Source: Streptomyces sp. R41
GTDB taxonomy: Bacteria; Actinomycetota; Actinomycetes; Streptomycetales; Streptomycetaceae
Assembly (NCBI RefSeq): GCF_041053055.1
Contig: NZ_CP163443.1
Span: forward strand, 4,943,001 to 5,007,000
Reading direction: 5' to 3'
Length of the DNA: 64,000 bases
Shown: positions 41,627 through 50,014 of the stretch, piece by piece
Layout of the letters: the number at the start of each line of letters is the position of its first letter
Numbering within the stretch: the first letter of the stretch is position 1
Made by a program: the position numbers and the translations under genes
The notes under the pieces: model-generated
Told to the model about the DNA's origin: nothing
The model's input: only the letters and a program-made list of their open reading frames with translations
Databases searched by the model: none

Positions 41627-41812
41627 ATGCCGCTCATCGCCCTCGCCGTCGCCGCCCTCGCCATCGGATTCGAACAGCTCATCCAGTGGAAGTACGGGCC
41701 GATGGGCATCATCGCGTTCGTCGCGCTGTCCATCGGCCTCAAGGCCAAGAACTCCGTGATCAGCGGCATCGGAGCTGTGATTCTCGTGATGCTGCTCGCC
41801 CAGTCCGGCTGA
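41627..41812 (+). CDS. Membrane miniprotein C
   Basis: A 61-aa hydrophobic protein, sister of miniprotein B: first span IALAVAALAIGFEQLI, the loop QWKYGP, second span MGIIAFVALSIGL, then KAKNS and a third span ISGIGAVILVMLLAQ. GAAGGAGGG is eight bases before ATG 41627. It is divergent from GntR-C. A tandemly repeated CAGTCCGGCTGACCGGGC (41801-41818 and about 41831-41848) covers its stop codon. The function is unknown. Confidence 0.75.
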   Translation: MPLIALAVAALAIGFEQLIQWKYGPMGIIAFVALSIGLKAKNSVISGIGAVILVMLLAQSG

Positions 41813-41845
41813 CCGGGCGCCACCGTCCGGCAGTCCGGCTGACCG

Positions 41846-41869
41846 GGCTCCCTTCCGGAGGGGAGCCGG
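41846..41869 (+). terminator. Hairpin after miniprotein C
   Basis: GGCTCCC pairs with GGGAGCC around TTCCGGAGG shortly after the miniprotein C stop. There is no T-run, as is common in Streptomyces. Confidence 0.6.
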
Positions 41870-41897
41870 GAGCTCGGTCAGTCCGCACCACCGCACA

Positions 41898-41951
41898 GCA
41901 CAGCCACAACTGAACGCACAGCCACAACTGAATGCGCAGCCACAACTGAAT
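41898..41951. repeat. Three tandem 18-bp repeats
   Basis: GCACAGCCACAACTGAAC (41898), GCACAGCCACAACTGAAT (41916) and GCGCAGCCACAACTGAAT (41934) follow each other without spacers. They mark the edge between the GntR locus and the Eis-like gene. Confidence 0.8.
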
Positions 41952-42011
41952 AGCTACGGATAACGGACCAGAAGTCATCACCCGCACGGAAGGAGTACCG
42001 GCCGGCCGAGA

Positions 42012-43268
42012 TCAGAAGATGTCCGGGCACCAAGGTCGCCTGGACGTGCGGAGCAGGGCGTCGGCAACGGAGGCGGCGCCCTCTCGTTCTTCCCGGATCC
42101 GGCCCAGCGCGACGAGCCGCACCGCCGACTCGTCGCCGAGCCACAGCGCCGCCAGCTCGCCCACATCCAGGGTGAGTTCGGCGGCCAGTGTCGTTGATGC
42201 GCAAGATGCTCCGTCCGGACCCGCGTCCAGCCGGTAGCGCCCGGCGGACAGCCCGTCCCGGTCGGTGACCTCCAGCACCAGGGTCCCGGTCCCCGCGTAC
42301 GTACGCGCCTCCAGAGCCCGTACGACATCCAGGATCCGCACCCACAGCCAGTCCGCCTGCGTGGTGACGTGAGCGGCGCGCGGATCGGGCAGGACGTGCG
42401 GCAGCAGGTCGTCCGGGGCCCGCCAGCCGGTCTTGACCCTGGTGATCCAGTCGATCGAGCAGAGGTACTGCCACAGAGCGCGTTCGGCCTCCGGCGTCAC
42501 CGCGATCAGCCAGTTCACGTCGGCCGTGTTCAGGGGCTGCTTGGCGTCGCCCCACTTGTCGTCCGACTCGTACGACACCAGGCCCTCTATCTCGCCGGCC
42601 GGTGAGCGGTACACGGCGTAGAACGGCTCTGTCCACGGCGCGCTGTCCAGGCGCAGCACGCCGGTGTTGATCTGCCACCAGCGGTCGGTGCGGCTGACCG
42701 CGCCGGGCTGGATGCGCCTGAACCGTTCGTGCAGTTCGGGGCCGATCTTGCGGACGTCTTCGGCGTCCACGAGGTCGATACGACCGCCGTCGGGCGGTCC
42801 CGACCAGCGGGGGTCCAGTCCCGCGCGCGGTACGTCGATGGTCCACTCGGTGGTGCTGGTGGCGGGGCCGAAGCCGTACCGCCCGTAGATCGGGTACTCG
42901 GCGGCGATCAGTGTCGCCACGACGTCGCCCCGCTCCTTCGCCGCCGCGAGGTCCCTCGCCATCATGCGGCTGAGGACGCCGCGGCGGCGGTGGGTGGCGG
43001 TGACGGCGACGTTCGAGATCGCGTTCGCGGGGACGGGGGTGCCGCCCACCGTGGTCAGCTCTTGCGGGAACGATCGGAAGGTCGCGACACAGCGGGCGCC
43101 GTCGAATGCGCCGAGCGTGCGCTCCGGCACGATGTACGACCATCGGTCCGCGAGCTCTCGCTCCGACACTTCCGGCGACCGCAGGAAGCCCGCGTTCAGC
43201 GCGCGGATCCACTCCCGGGTTTCCGGCTCGGTGATCGGGCGTACGTCGATGGGGTCACGGGGGGCCAT
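42012..43268 (-). CDS. Eis-like GNAT acetyltransferase
   Basis: A 418-aa protein with the Eis architecture: an N-terminal GNAT domain with the acetyl-CoA loop [17 protein letters not shown], a second GNAT-like domain, and a sterol-carrier-like C-terminal domain (about 310-418) ending in the conserved free carboxylate (PWCPDIF). Eis enzymes acetylate amines of aminoglycosides and peptides at several positions. ATG 43268 fits the family start. The neighbours (GntR locus on one side, asparaginase on the other) give no clue to its substrate. Confidence 0.92.
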   Translation of the reverse strand: MAPRDPIDVRPITEPETREWIRALNAGFLRSPEVSERELADRWSYIVPERTLGAFDGARCVATFRSFPQELTTVGGTPVPANAISNVAVTATHRRRGVLSRMMARDLAAAKERGDVVATLIAAEYPIYGRYGFGPATSTTEWTIDVPRAGLDPRWSGPPDGGRIDLVDAEDVRKIGPELHERFRRIQPGAVSRTDRWWQINTGVLRLDSAPWTEPFYAVYRSPAGEIEGLVSYESDDKWGDAKQPLNTADVNWLIAVTPEAERALWQYLCSIDWITRVKTGWRAPDDLLPHVLPDPRAAHVTTQADWLWVRILDVVRALEARTYAGTGTLVLEVTDRDGLSAGRYRLDAGPDGASCASTTLAAELTLDVGELAALWLGDESAVRLVALGRIREEREGAASVADALLRTSRRPWCPDIF

Positions 43269-43297
43269 GACGCCACGCTAGGTGTACGACGGTGGGG

Positions 43298-43500
43298 GTG
43301 TCGTGGGGTTTTTCGCCCCCTCCGCCCCTACCCGTCCCGTCCCTGGGGGCTGCGCCCCCAGACCCCCGCTAAAAGATTGCGCAGTTCCCCGCGCCCCTAA
43401 AAAGGGGCGCGGGGAACTGCGCGACAAGCCCCCCAACCACCCGCAGCCGAAAGGCTGGTCGGGACGGGCAGGGGCGGAGGGGGCGAAAAATCCGCACGCC
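43298..43500. repeat. Dispersed intergenic repeat with two hairpins
   Basis: Between two minus-strand genes lie CTGGGGGCTGCGCCCCCAG (43343-43361) and a 20-bp perfect stem, GCGCAGTTCCCCGCGCCCCT (43379-43398) with its complement to 43422. The whole (with CGGGACGGGCAGGGGCGGAG and GGGCGAAAAA) is the most complete copy of the repeat seen also at 17094-17270 and 59614-59650. It probably ends transcription from the asparaginase gene. Confidence 0.75.
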
Positions 43501-43518
43501 AGCCCCACACCCCCGTAC

Positions 43519-44472
43519 TCAGAACGCCGCCCGAACCTCCCCCACCTCTCGCCCTCCACCCAGCAGCGGCGCCCGCCCGATCCGCGACACCACCGGGGCA
43601 TCCATGCCCAGCAGGCCCAGCCCACGGGCGAGGACAGGCCCCAGCGCCCGGCCCCCGCCGTCGTCGATCTTGAAGGCCAGGGCCCGGCCGTCCGGGAGGG
43701 CGATCGCCTGGACGGCCTCCGCGCCCATCTTGGAGAGGGCACCCGGGATTTCGCGCATGAGCCAGGTGTCGGGGCGGCGCGTGCCCGCGACGTACTCGGG
43801 GTGGGCGCGCATGGCGTCGGCCACGCGTCGTTCGGCGGAGCCGGGGGCGGCGAGGACGAAGGAGCGGAAGGCACGGGCGAGGCCGGTGAGGGTGATGGCC
43901 ATGAGGGGCGCCCCGCAGCCGTCGGTGCCGACCGCGGCGACGCGCTCCCCGGCCGCCTCCTCGACCACGGAGTGGATCAGCTGCTGGAGGGGGTGTCCGG
44001 GGTCGAGGTACGACTCCGTCGGCCAGCCCCGCAGCGCGCACACCGCGAGCATCGCCGCGTGCTTGCCGGAGCAGTTCATGGTGACCCGGTCACGGACGGC
44101 GCCCGCGGCGAGATACGTCTCGGCCTCGGCCGGGTCCAGCGGCAGATCCGGCGGGCACTGCAGCTGCCCGGCCGACAGCCCGTGCTCGTCCAGCATCTTG
44201 TGGACCAGATCGCGGTGGAAGATCTCCCCGGAGTGGCTCGCGGCGGCGAGGGCGAGGCGCTCTCCGGCCAGGTCGAGCCCGGCGCGCAGCACACCCGCCG
44301 CCTGCATGGGCTTGTTCGACGAGCGCGGGAAGACCGGCGCCGTCACCTCGCCGAGCGCCAGCTCGACCGACCCGTCCGCGGCCAGCAGCACCAGGCTGCC
44401 GCGATGGCGTCCCTCGACGAAGCCGGAACGTACGACTTCGGCGAGGACAGGCGATATGGCGGGCACGGACAT
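43519..44472 (-). CDS. Asparaginase, bacterial type II-like (PF06089)
   Basis: A 317-aa protein of the asparaginase family that includes Rhizobium-type enzymes: SGFVEGRHRGSLVLL, FPRSSNKPMQAAGVL, AAASHSGEIFHRDLV, MNCSGKHAAMLAVC and VGTDGCGAPL are the conserved blocks, with SSNKP and SGKH giving the catalytic Ser/Lys set. It hydrolyses L-asparagine to aspartate and ammonia in the cytosol (no signal peptide). The start ATG 44472 gives MSVPAISPVLAEVVR. It is downstream of rsiG on the same strand with 65 bases between. Confidence 0.92.
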   Translation of the reverse strand: MSVPAISPVLAEVVRSGFVEGRHRGSLVLLAADGSVELALGEVTAPVFPRSSNKPMQAAGVLRAGLDLAGERLALAAASHSGEIFHRDLVHKMLDEHGLSAGQLQCPPDLPLDPAEAETYLAAGAVRDRVTMNCSGKHAAMLAVCALRGWPTESYLDPGHPLQQLIHSVVEEAAGERVAAVGTDGCGAPLMAITLTGLARAFRSFVLAAPGSAERRVADAMRAHPEYVAGTRRPDTWLMREIPGALSKMGAEAVQAIALPDGRALAFKIDDGGGRALGPVLARGLGLLGMDAPVVSRIGRAPLLGGGREVGEVRAAF

Positions 44473-44537
44473 CAGGGGTGGCCTTCCGAGGTGGGGACCC
44501 ACCCCGGAAGGGCCCCGGGATCGCCGGGGCCGCCGCG

Positions 44538-45200
44538 TCACATGAGCAGGTCGTCTACTTGTGCTTCGCCTTCACGGTACCTGCGGGCGATCTCGGCGCT
44601 GCAATCGTCGGCCGTGCGCTGCAGCTGCTGGCGCCGCCGGGAGACCTGCTGCTCGTACCTGACGAGCCGGCCCATCCCGGCGCCCAACTCCTCGTCCGTA
44701 CGGGCCTCCAGGTCGGACAGCTCCACCTCCGCGAGCATGTCCGCGGCCAGCGCCCGGTACTCCTCGCCGCGCGGTGTGCCCACTGTCACATGGCGGGCCG
44801 ACGAGCGGTGCCTGGCGGGCGCGTCCGTCAGGATCTCCGAGAGCCGTTCGACGACCGACGGCTGTCCGGGGCCGACGACCGACAGCCGCCCCGAAGCCGG
44901 GGAAGGCGCCCGCTGCTCGCCGCGGCGCGCCAGCTCCGCCCGCAGGATGTCGATACGCCCCTGCAGCAGCCGCCGCACATAGCTGAGATCGGCCTCGTCC
45001 CGCTGGGCGTCCCGGCGCAGTGTCCGCAGCTCGGGCAGCCGGAGTACGGCGAGGTCGTGCGGGCGCGGCTCGGCCGACAGCGGGCTGTCGGTGCGCTGCG
45101 CCGGCGGCCGGGCCGTCATCCCACCCGTCCGTTCCGCACGTGGGCTCGTACGGGTCAGTGACACGATTCCGGGCGGCTGCCCACTACTCGGTGTGCTCAT
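44538..45200 (-). CDS. rsiG: c-di-GMP-dependent anti-sigma factor RsiG
   Basis: RsiG binds the sporulation sigma factor WhiG together with c-di-GMP and so holds back sporulation. The protein is 220 aa. The published c-di-GMP motif E(X)3S(X)2R(X)3Q(X)3D is present twice, in the two helices of the coiled coil: E69-S73-R76-Q80-D84 and E183-S187-R190-Q194-D198. This double motif fixes the call. The first 45 residues are disordered; a start at the internal MTARPPAQ is possible. Confidence 0.95.
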   Translation of the reverse strand: MSTPSSGQPPGIVSLTRTSPRAERTGGMTARPPAQRTDSPLSAEPRPHDLAVLRLPELRTLRRDAQRDEADLSYVRRLLQGRIDILRAELARRGEQRAPSPASGRLSVVGPGQPSVVERLSEILTDAPARHRSSARHVTVGTPRGEEYRALAADMLAEVELSDLEARTDEELGAGMGRLVRYEQQVSRRRQQLQRTADDCSAEIARRYREGEAQVDDLLM

Positions 45201-45395
45201 GTGCCTCTACCGTCCCCTCGACCGGCGCGGTCCACCCCACGGTTGCACCGCAACACACCGCATCGTGCCACCCCAAGTGGCCGCTATGTGACCGAGTGCC
45301 CCCGATCGGCCCCAGATGGGGGGTTAGTGACGCCCGGAAATCACGCGAAGGGCCCGCACGACGCCTCATCGGCCCCGCACGGCATGATGGTCCGC

Positions 45396-45821
45396 ATGCG
45401 TGCGGTGGTGCAGAGGGTGGACGGCGCGAGCGTCGTCGTGGACGGCGAGACGGTCGGCGAGATCAGCGGTGAGGGGTTGTGCGTACTGGTCGGGGTCACG
45501 CACGACGACACCAAGGAGAAGGCGGGCCAACTCGCCCGCAAACTCTGGTCCATTCGCATGCTCGCCGACGAGAAGTCCTGCTCCGACATCGACGCGCCGC
45601 TGCTCGTGATCAGCCAGTTCACCCTGTACGGCGACGCGCGCAAGGGCCGTCGGCCCACCTGGAACGCCGCCGCGCCCGGCGATGTGGCCGAGCCCCTCGT
45701 CGACGAGGTGGTCGCCCAACTCCGCGCCCTGGGCGCGACGGTGGCGACCGGGCGCTTCGGTGCGCAGATGCGGGTGTCCCTGACGAACGACGGGCCCTTT
45801 ACGGTGCTGCTGGAGATGTGA
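45396..45821 (+). CDS. dtd: D-aminoacyl-tRNA deacylase
   Basis: Dtd hydrolyses D-amino acids from mischarged tRNA. The 141-aa protein has the family start [18 protein letters not shown], the [15 protein letters not shown] block with the catalytic threonine, and the Gly-cisPro-like motif near the end as [20 protein letters not shown] 45396 matches the family start; ATG 45387 is possible but adds residues seen in no relative. It is a single gene, divergent from rsiG and convergent with ygfZ. Confidence 0.95.
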   Translation: MRAVVQRVDGASVVVDGETVGEISGEGLCVLVGVTHDDTKEKAGQLARKLWSIRMLADEKSCSDIDAPLLVISQFTLYGDARKGRRPTWNAAAPGDVAEPLVDEVVAQLRALGATVATGRFGAQMRVSLTNDGPFTVLLEM

Positions 45822-45869
45822 GGCGCCCGGTGCCGAGGCTGGGCTCGGGGTGGGTGCGCCTGCCGGCGG

Positions 45870-46835
45870 CTACGGCTCGACGACGACCTCCTGTGCCGCC
45901 GCCGTGGTGTCCGCCACCAGCGCCGCGTCCACCGGCACATTCCGCTTGACCAGTGCCAGGGCGATCGGGCCCAGCTCGTGGTGGCGTACGGAGGTGGTGA
46001 TGAAGCCGATCTTCCGGCCGTCGGGGCCCTCGTCGGCGAGGCGGAGTTCGGTGCCGTGCGGCGGCAGATGGACCTCGCTGCCGTCGAGGTGCAGGAAGAC
46101 GAGGCGGCGCGGGGGCTTGCCCAGGTTCTGCACGCGGGCGACGGTCTCCTGGCCGCGGTAGCAGCCCTTCTGGAGGTGCACCGCGCTGCCGATCCAGCCC
46201 AGCTCGTGCGGGATGGTGCGGTGGTCGGTCTCGAAGCCGAGGCGCGGGCGGTGGTGCTCGACGCGCAGGGCCTCGTAGGCCAGAAGTCCGGCCGCGGGGC
46301 CGTGCTTCTCCGCGTACGACTCCAGGTCCGTACGCGGGAGGAAGAGATCACGCCCGTACGGCGTCTCGCGTACGACGACGCCCTCGGGCACCTCGGCGAT
46401 GGAACCGGCCGGGAGGTGCACGATGGCGAAGTCGGCCGTGCGGTCGGCGACTTCGACCCGGTAGAAGAACTTCATCGACTCCAGGTAGGCGATCAACGCC
46501 TCCTGGGTGCCGGGTTCCGCGTGCATCCACACCGTCTCGCCGTCGTCGACGAGATACAGCGCGTGCTCGATGTGACCGTGCGCGGAGAGGATCAGCGCCT
46601 CGGTGGCGCGGCCCGCCGGGAGGTCCGAGACGTGCTGGGTGAGCAGCAGGTGCAGCCAGCTGAGCCGGTCCTCACCGGTGACGGTGACGACACCGCGATG
46701 GGACAGGTCCACGAAGCCGGTGCCGTCGGCGAGGGCACGCTGCTCACGGAACAGGTCGCCGTAGTGGGCGGCGACGGCTTCGTCCACGCCCTCGGCGGGA
46801 ACGGCGCCGGGCAGGGACAGCAGGGGGCTCTTCAT
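45870..46835 (-). CDS. ygfZ: YgfZ/GcvT-type folate-binding protein
   Basis: A 321-aa folate-binding protein that assists Fe-S cluster enzymes. The signature KGCYRGQE is present (LQKGCYRGQETVARVQN), with the GcvT-like fold before it (VDLSHRGVVTVTGEDRLSWLHLLLTQ). ATG 46835 sits eight bases after TAGGCT, which suggests a leaderless message; GTG 46841 is an alternative. It follows nur on the same strand. Confidence 0.93.
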   Translation of the reverse strand: MKSPLLSLPGAVPAEGVDEAVAAHYGDLFREQRALADGTGFVDLSHRGVVTVTGEDRLSWLHLLLTQHVSDLPAGRATEALILSAHGHIEHALYLVDDGETVWMHAEPGTQEALIAYLESMKFFYRVEVADRTADFAIVHLPAGSIAEVPEGVVVRETPYGRDLFLPRTDLESYAEKHGPAAGLLAYEALRVEHHRPRLGFETDHRTIPHELGWIGSAVHLQKGCYRGQETVARVQNLGKPPRRLVFLHLDGSEVHLPPHGTELRLADEGPDGRKIGFITTSVRHHELGPIALALVKRNVPVDAALVADTTAAAQEVVVEP

Positions 46836-46926
46836 ATCCACACAGCCTACGACCCAGTAGCTGCCGATTTTATTTCTTACGGAGCCCGGCTTCCTGGCCG
46901 GACACCCCGTCCCGGCCGCGCGGTCC

Positions 46927-47349
46927 TTACTTCTTGGCCGCGCAGTCCTTGCAACGGCCGAAGATCGCGAAGTGTTTCATGTCCGTCTCGAAGCCGAACG
47001 TCTCACGGAGCTTCGCCGTGAACTCGGCGGCGACCGAGACATCGGCCTCGATGACGTTCGTGCAGTCGCGGCACACCAGGTGGATGTGGTGGTGCCGGTC
47101 GGCCAGGTGGTACGTCGGCGCGCCGTGCCCCAGGTGGGCGTGCGAGACCAGGCCGAGCTCCTCCAGGAGCTCCAGGGTCCGGTAGACCGTGGAAATGTTG
47201 ACCCCCGACGCCGTCTTCCTCACCTCGATGAGGATGTCGTCGGGGGTCGCGTGCTCCAGGGTGTCCACGGCTTCGAGGACAAGCTGGCGCTGCGGCGTCA
47301 GCCGGTAGCCGCGCTGCCTCAGGTCGCTCTTCCAGTCGGTGCTCACCAC
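46927..47349 (-). CDS. nur: Nickel-responsive Fur-family regulator Nur
   Basis: Nur binds nickel and represses nickel uptake genes and sodF in Streptomyces. The 140-aa protein has the winged helix (LRQRGYRLTPQRQLVLEAVD ... TVYRTLELLEELGLV) and all metal ligands known for the S. coelicolor protein: His33, His70, His72, His86, His88, His90 and His126. The final CKDC and RDC pairs recall Fur. GTG start. It is 16 bases downstream of the nitrobindin gene on the same strand, so the two are probably one operon. Confidence 0.93.
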   Translation of the reverse strand: MVSTDWKSDLRQRGYRLTPQRQLVLEAVDTLEHATPDDILIEVRKTASGVNISTVYRTLELLEELGLVSHAHLGHGAPTYHLADRHHHIHLVCRDCTNVIEADVSVAAEFTAKLRETFGFETDMKHFAIFGRCKDCAAKK

Positions 47350-47365
47350 ACCAGAGAGTCTAGGT

Positions 47366-47941
47366 CTACTTGAAGAAAGCGATCCCGTCGTCCGGCATGT
47401 CGTCCGGGAGGGCCTTGGCCCAGCGCTCGACGTCCTCCGGGGTGACGACCTTCTTCAGGTGCGCGGACATGTAGGGGCGCAGCTCGACCTCGGGGGTCTG
47501 CTTCTCGCCGACCCACATGAGATCGCTCTTCACATACCCGTACAGGCGCTTGCCGCCGCTGTACGGACCCGAGGCCGCCGTGCGCGCGACCGCGTCCGTG
47601 ACCAGGTCGATCTGCGGCTTCTTGTCGGCCAGCTCGCCGTACCAGATCTCGACGACACCGTCGTCGCGGGTCATGACGACCTCGACCTTGCGGTTGCCGT
47701 CGACGCGCCAGAAGCCGGACTCGGTCTCCAGCGGCCTGACCTTGTTCCCGTCCGCGTCGAGCACCCAGGTGTGCGAGTGGTACTCCAGGAAGTCCCGCCC
47801 GTCATGGGTGAAGGTGACCTCCTGCCCGAAGTTGCACTTCTCGGAGCCGGGGAAGTCGTGGACGCCCGCGCCGGCCCAGGTGCCGAGCAGGAAAGCGAGG
47901 GGGACCAGGTCCTTGTGGAGGTCGGACGGGATCTCGATCAT
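47366..47941 (-). CDS. Nitrobindin-like heme-binding beta-barrel protein
   Basis: A 191-aa FABP-family (DUF1794) protein: LVPLAFLLGTWAGAGVHDFP carries the GxWxGxG motif, and the proximal heme-ligand His is expected near the C-terminal YMSAHLKKVV. Nitrobindins bind ferric heme and react with NO or peroxynitrite. ATG 47941 is clear. It lies between a 32-aa membrane peptide gene and nur on the same strand. Confidence 0.92.
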   Translation of the reverse strand: MIEIPSDLHKDLVPLAFLLGTWAGAGVHDFPGSEKCNFGQEVTFTHDGRDFLEYHSHTWVLDADGNKVRPLETESGFWRVDGNRKVEVVMTRDDGVVEIWYGELADKKPQIDLVTDAVARTAASGPYSGGKRLYGYVKSDLMWVGEKQTPEVELRPYMSAHLKKVVTPEDVERWAKALPDDMPDDGIAFFK

Positions 47942-47966
47942 GAGCTCGGAAGTTCCTTGATGGGGG

Positions 47967-48065
47967 TCAGCGCTGGCCCTGGTACAGCTTCTTCACGGTC
48001 AGTCCGGCGAAGGCGAGCACGCCGACGCAGACCAGGACCAGCAGGGTTTCGAAGAAGATCTCCAC
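47967..48065 (-). CDS. 32-aa single-span membrane microprotein
   Basis: The frame reads VEIFFETLLVLVCVGVLAF and AGLTVKKLYQGQR: one membrane span followed by a basic end, so the C-terminus should face the cytosol. GTG 48065 has GAGGAG seven bases upstream, a convincing ribosome site. The stop is 26 bases from the nitrobindin start, on the same strand, which suggests one operon. The function is unknown, and it is too short for most automatic annotation. Confidence 0.75.
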   Translation of the reverse strand: MEIFFETLLVLVCVGVLAFAGLTVKKLYQGQR

Positions 48066-48167
48066 GGGTGCTCCTCGGATGAGCGGGGGTTGCGGTGTAC
48101 ACAAGAGCCGGACCCCACTCTAGTCGGGTGGGGCCCGGCCCTCTCTGTCAGGTGCACCCTGGCGGGC

Positions 48168-49052
48168 TCAGCCGAGCAGCTGGCTCTCCAGGATCACCGT
48201 CTGCTGGAACGGGACCGCCTGCGCGGTGCCCTTCCGGGACTGGACGATCAGGGCGAGGGTGTCCCCCGCCGAGAGGTACGCCTGCCGCACCTGCTCGGCG
48301 CCGTACGGCTTGCTCTCCACGTACGACAAACGCGTGACCTCGTCGACCGCGGCGCGTTCCGGGAACTTCTCGTCCCGCTCGGTCAACGCGGCGCCGCGCA
48401 CCGGGTACTGCGGGGAGTCGTAGTTCGCCAAGTCGGTGGTGAACAGCTCGTCCGCGACGCCCGCGGTGTCGAACTGCAGCAGGTAGATCCGCGTGTGCGT
48501 ACCGTCCTCGGTGGTCCAGCCGCGCGCGGCGATGTGCCGCAGACCGTAGTCGGTCAGCTTCTGCCCGACGGTGTCCCGGTCCGACTTCTCGGCGTACTCC
48601 GCCAGGAAGGTCTTCGTCGCCAGCCAGCCGTCCTCGCCGCGCAGCGCCGCGTCGGCCTTCGCGCCCTTGGGGGCGGGGAGGACCAGCTTGCGCAGGTCGG
48701 CGTAGTGGGTGCCGGCCTTGTTCGACTCGGCCATCGGGCCCGGGCTGCCCGAGGGCAGCGGCGGCTTGATGATCGTCGGGTAGTCCCAGCGCCCGTCCGA
48801 CTCCGTCGCCAGACCGGGTACGTCGGTGCGCTCCATCCGCGTGATGCCGTACGCGGCCGACGTGCCGACCGCGCCGAAGACCACCGCGGCCGCGGTCCAG
48901 CGCAGCACGGCGCGCAGGACTCGGCGGTCCTTCTTGACCGGCGGGGCCGGCTCGGCGGGCACCATGGTCGGAGCCGCCTCGGGCATCGGTGGCACCGGAG
49001 GCAGCACGGCCTGCGGCTCCATCGGTGTCGTCTGCTCGGTCTGCTCGCTCAT
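48168..49052 (-). CDS. Membrane-anchored protein, paralogue 1 of 3
   Basis: A 294-aa protein: a Pro-rich cytosolic N-terminus (1-45), one membrane span (about 46-70) and an extracytoplasmic domain of about 220 residues. DLRKLVLPAPKGAKADAAL with GEDGWL is repeated in paralogue 3 as DLRKLLIKRPKGTREADWL with SDDGWM, so the genes share an origin. The function is unknown. Its start overlaps the end of paralogue 2 by 4 bases. Confidence 0.82.
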   Translation of the reverse strand: MSEQTEQTTPMEPQAVLPPVPPMPEAAPTMVPAEPAPPVKKDRRVLRAVLRWTAAAVVFGAVGTSAAYGITRMERTDVPGLATESDGRWDYPTIIKPPLPSGSPGPMAESNKAGTHYADLRKLVLPAPKGAKADAALRGEDGWLATKTFLAEYAEKSDRDTVGQKLTDYGLRHIAARGWTTEDGTHTRIYLLQFDTAGVADELFTTDLANYDSPQYPVRGAALTERDEKFPERAAVDEVTRLSYVESKPYGAEQVRQAYLSAGDTLALIVQSRKGTAQAVPFQQTVILESQLLG

Positions 49053-50014
49053 ACCGCCTCCCCCGGCTCGACGATGCGGTCGAGCTGCTCGCGCAGGAGC
49101 GCCGCGACCCCCTTGGTGTTCAGCGGCTTGGCCGCCTCCGCGGTGACGCTGACGAGCACGTCACCCTCGTAGGCGGAGCAGATCATCATGTCGAGCTTCT
49201 CCTCCTTGTCCTTGGGCGGGAGGAAGCACTTGGCGTTCTTGTGACCCTCGATCTTCGGCCCGCTGCGGAAGATCGAGAGGGCGTCGAAGAACTCGTTCTG
49301 GAAGGTCGACATGTTCCGGACCGCCGTCTTGTCCTCCATCTGCATCAGCTCGATGCTCACGGTGAAGGCCCTCTCGGCGTAGGCCGAGGAGTCGCTCGCG
49401 TTCGCCGTGCTCAGGTAGCTGCGCATCACCATGCCCTTGGTGTGCTGCTTGTCGATCTGCTTCTCCAGCCGCCGCCGCTGGGAGCGGGGCAGATCGCTGA
49501 TCGACTCCTTGCGCAGGGCGGCGGCCTCGCCCCCGCTGAGCGCGGCGTCGGAGCCGAACTCGGCGATGTCCGGGCCCCGGCTCCAGCCGTCGGCCTCGTA
49601 CGGCACGAGCATGGCGGCGAGCTCCGAGGCCGCCTTCGTCTTCTTGGCGTCCTCCTTCGCGGCCTTCGGGAACTTCCAGACCGGCGCGCCCGCGTCACGA
49701 TCGGCATCCTGGACGGTCACGACGGTGTAGCCGGCACCACCGATGACGGCGCCGACGAGCAGGACGGAACCGGCGATGGCGGCGATACGCCCACGACGCA
49801 CGGGCTTCTTGGCGGGCTCGGGCTCCGGGACCGGCGTCACGAACTCCGGGACCGGCGTCACGAACTCCGGGACCGGCGTCACGAACTCCGGGACCGGCGT
49901 CACGAACTCCGGGACCGGCGTCACGGACTCCGGGACGGGGTTCACGGACTCCGGGACGGGGTTCACGGCGGCCACCGGCTCCAGCGGCTCCGGGTTTGTC
50001 GGTTGCTCGGTCAC
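49049..50014 (-). CDS. Membrane-anchored protein with heptapeptide repeats, paralogue 2 of 3
   Basis: A 321-aa protein of the same plan: a repeat-rich cytosolic N-terminus (about seven copies of VTPVPEF or VNPVPES, residues 17-66), a membrane span (about 75-98) and an extracytoplasmic domain. The repeats come from 21-bp DNA units (49820-49966). It overlaps both neighbours by 4 bases, so the three genes form a coupled operon. The function is unknown. Confidence 0.82.
   Translation of the reverse strand: MTEQPTNPEPLEPVAAVNPVPESVNPVPESVTPVPEFVTPVPEFVTPVPEFVTPVPEFVTPVPEPEPAKKPVRRGRIAAIAGSVLLVGAVIGGAGYTVVTVQDADRDAGAPVWKFPKAAKEDAKKTKAASELAAMLVPYEADGWSRGPDIAEFGSDAALSGGEAAALRKESISDLPRSQRRRLEKQIDKQHTKGMVMRSYLSTANASDSSAYAERAFTVSIELMQMEDKTAVRNMSTFQNEFFDALSIFRSGPKIEGHKNAKCFLPPKDKEEKLDMMICSAYEGDVLVSVTAEAAKPLNTKGVAALLREQLDRIVEPGEAV
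49820..49966. repeat. Seven 21-bp coding repeats
   Basis: The units GAACTCCGGGACCGGCGTCA(C) start at 49841, 49862, 49883 and 49904 without a single change; two variant units (GGACTCCGGGACGGGGTTCAC) follow at 49925 and 49946 and a partial one precedes at 49820. Identical third positions show recent expansion; copy number probably varies among strains. Confidence 0.85.

Noticed and set aside
38312-41812. Type I toxin or holin identity for the miniproteins
   Set aside because: Size and hydrophobicity would fit, but no antisense RNA, lysis genes or known toxin motif is seen; left as unknown.
41898-41951. Possible CRISPR array
   Set aside because: The repeats are directly joined without unique spacers, and no cas genes are present.
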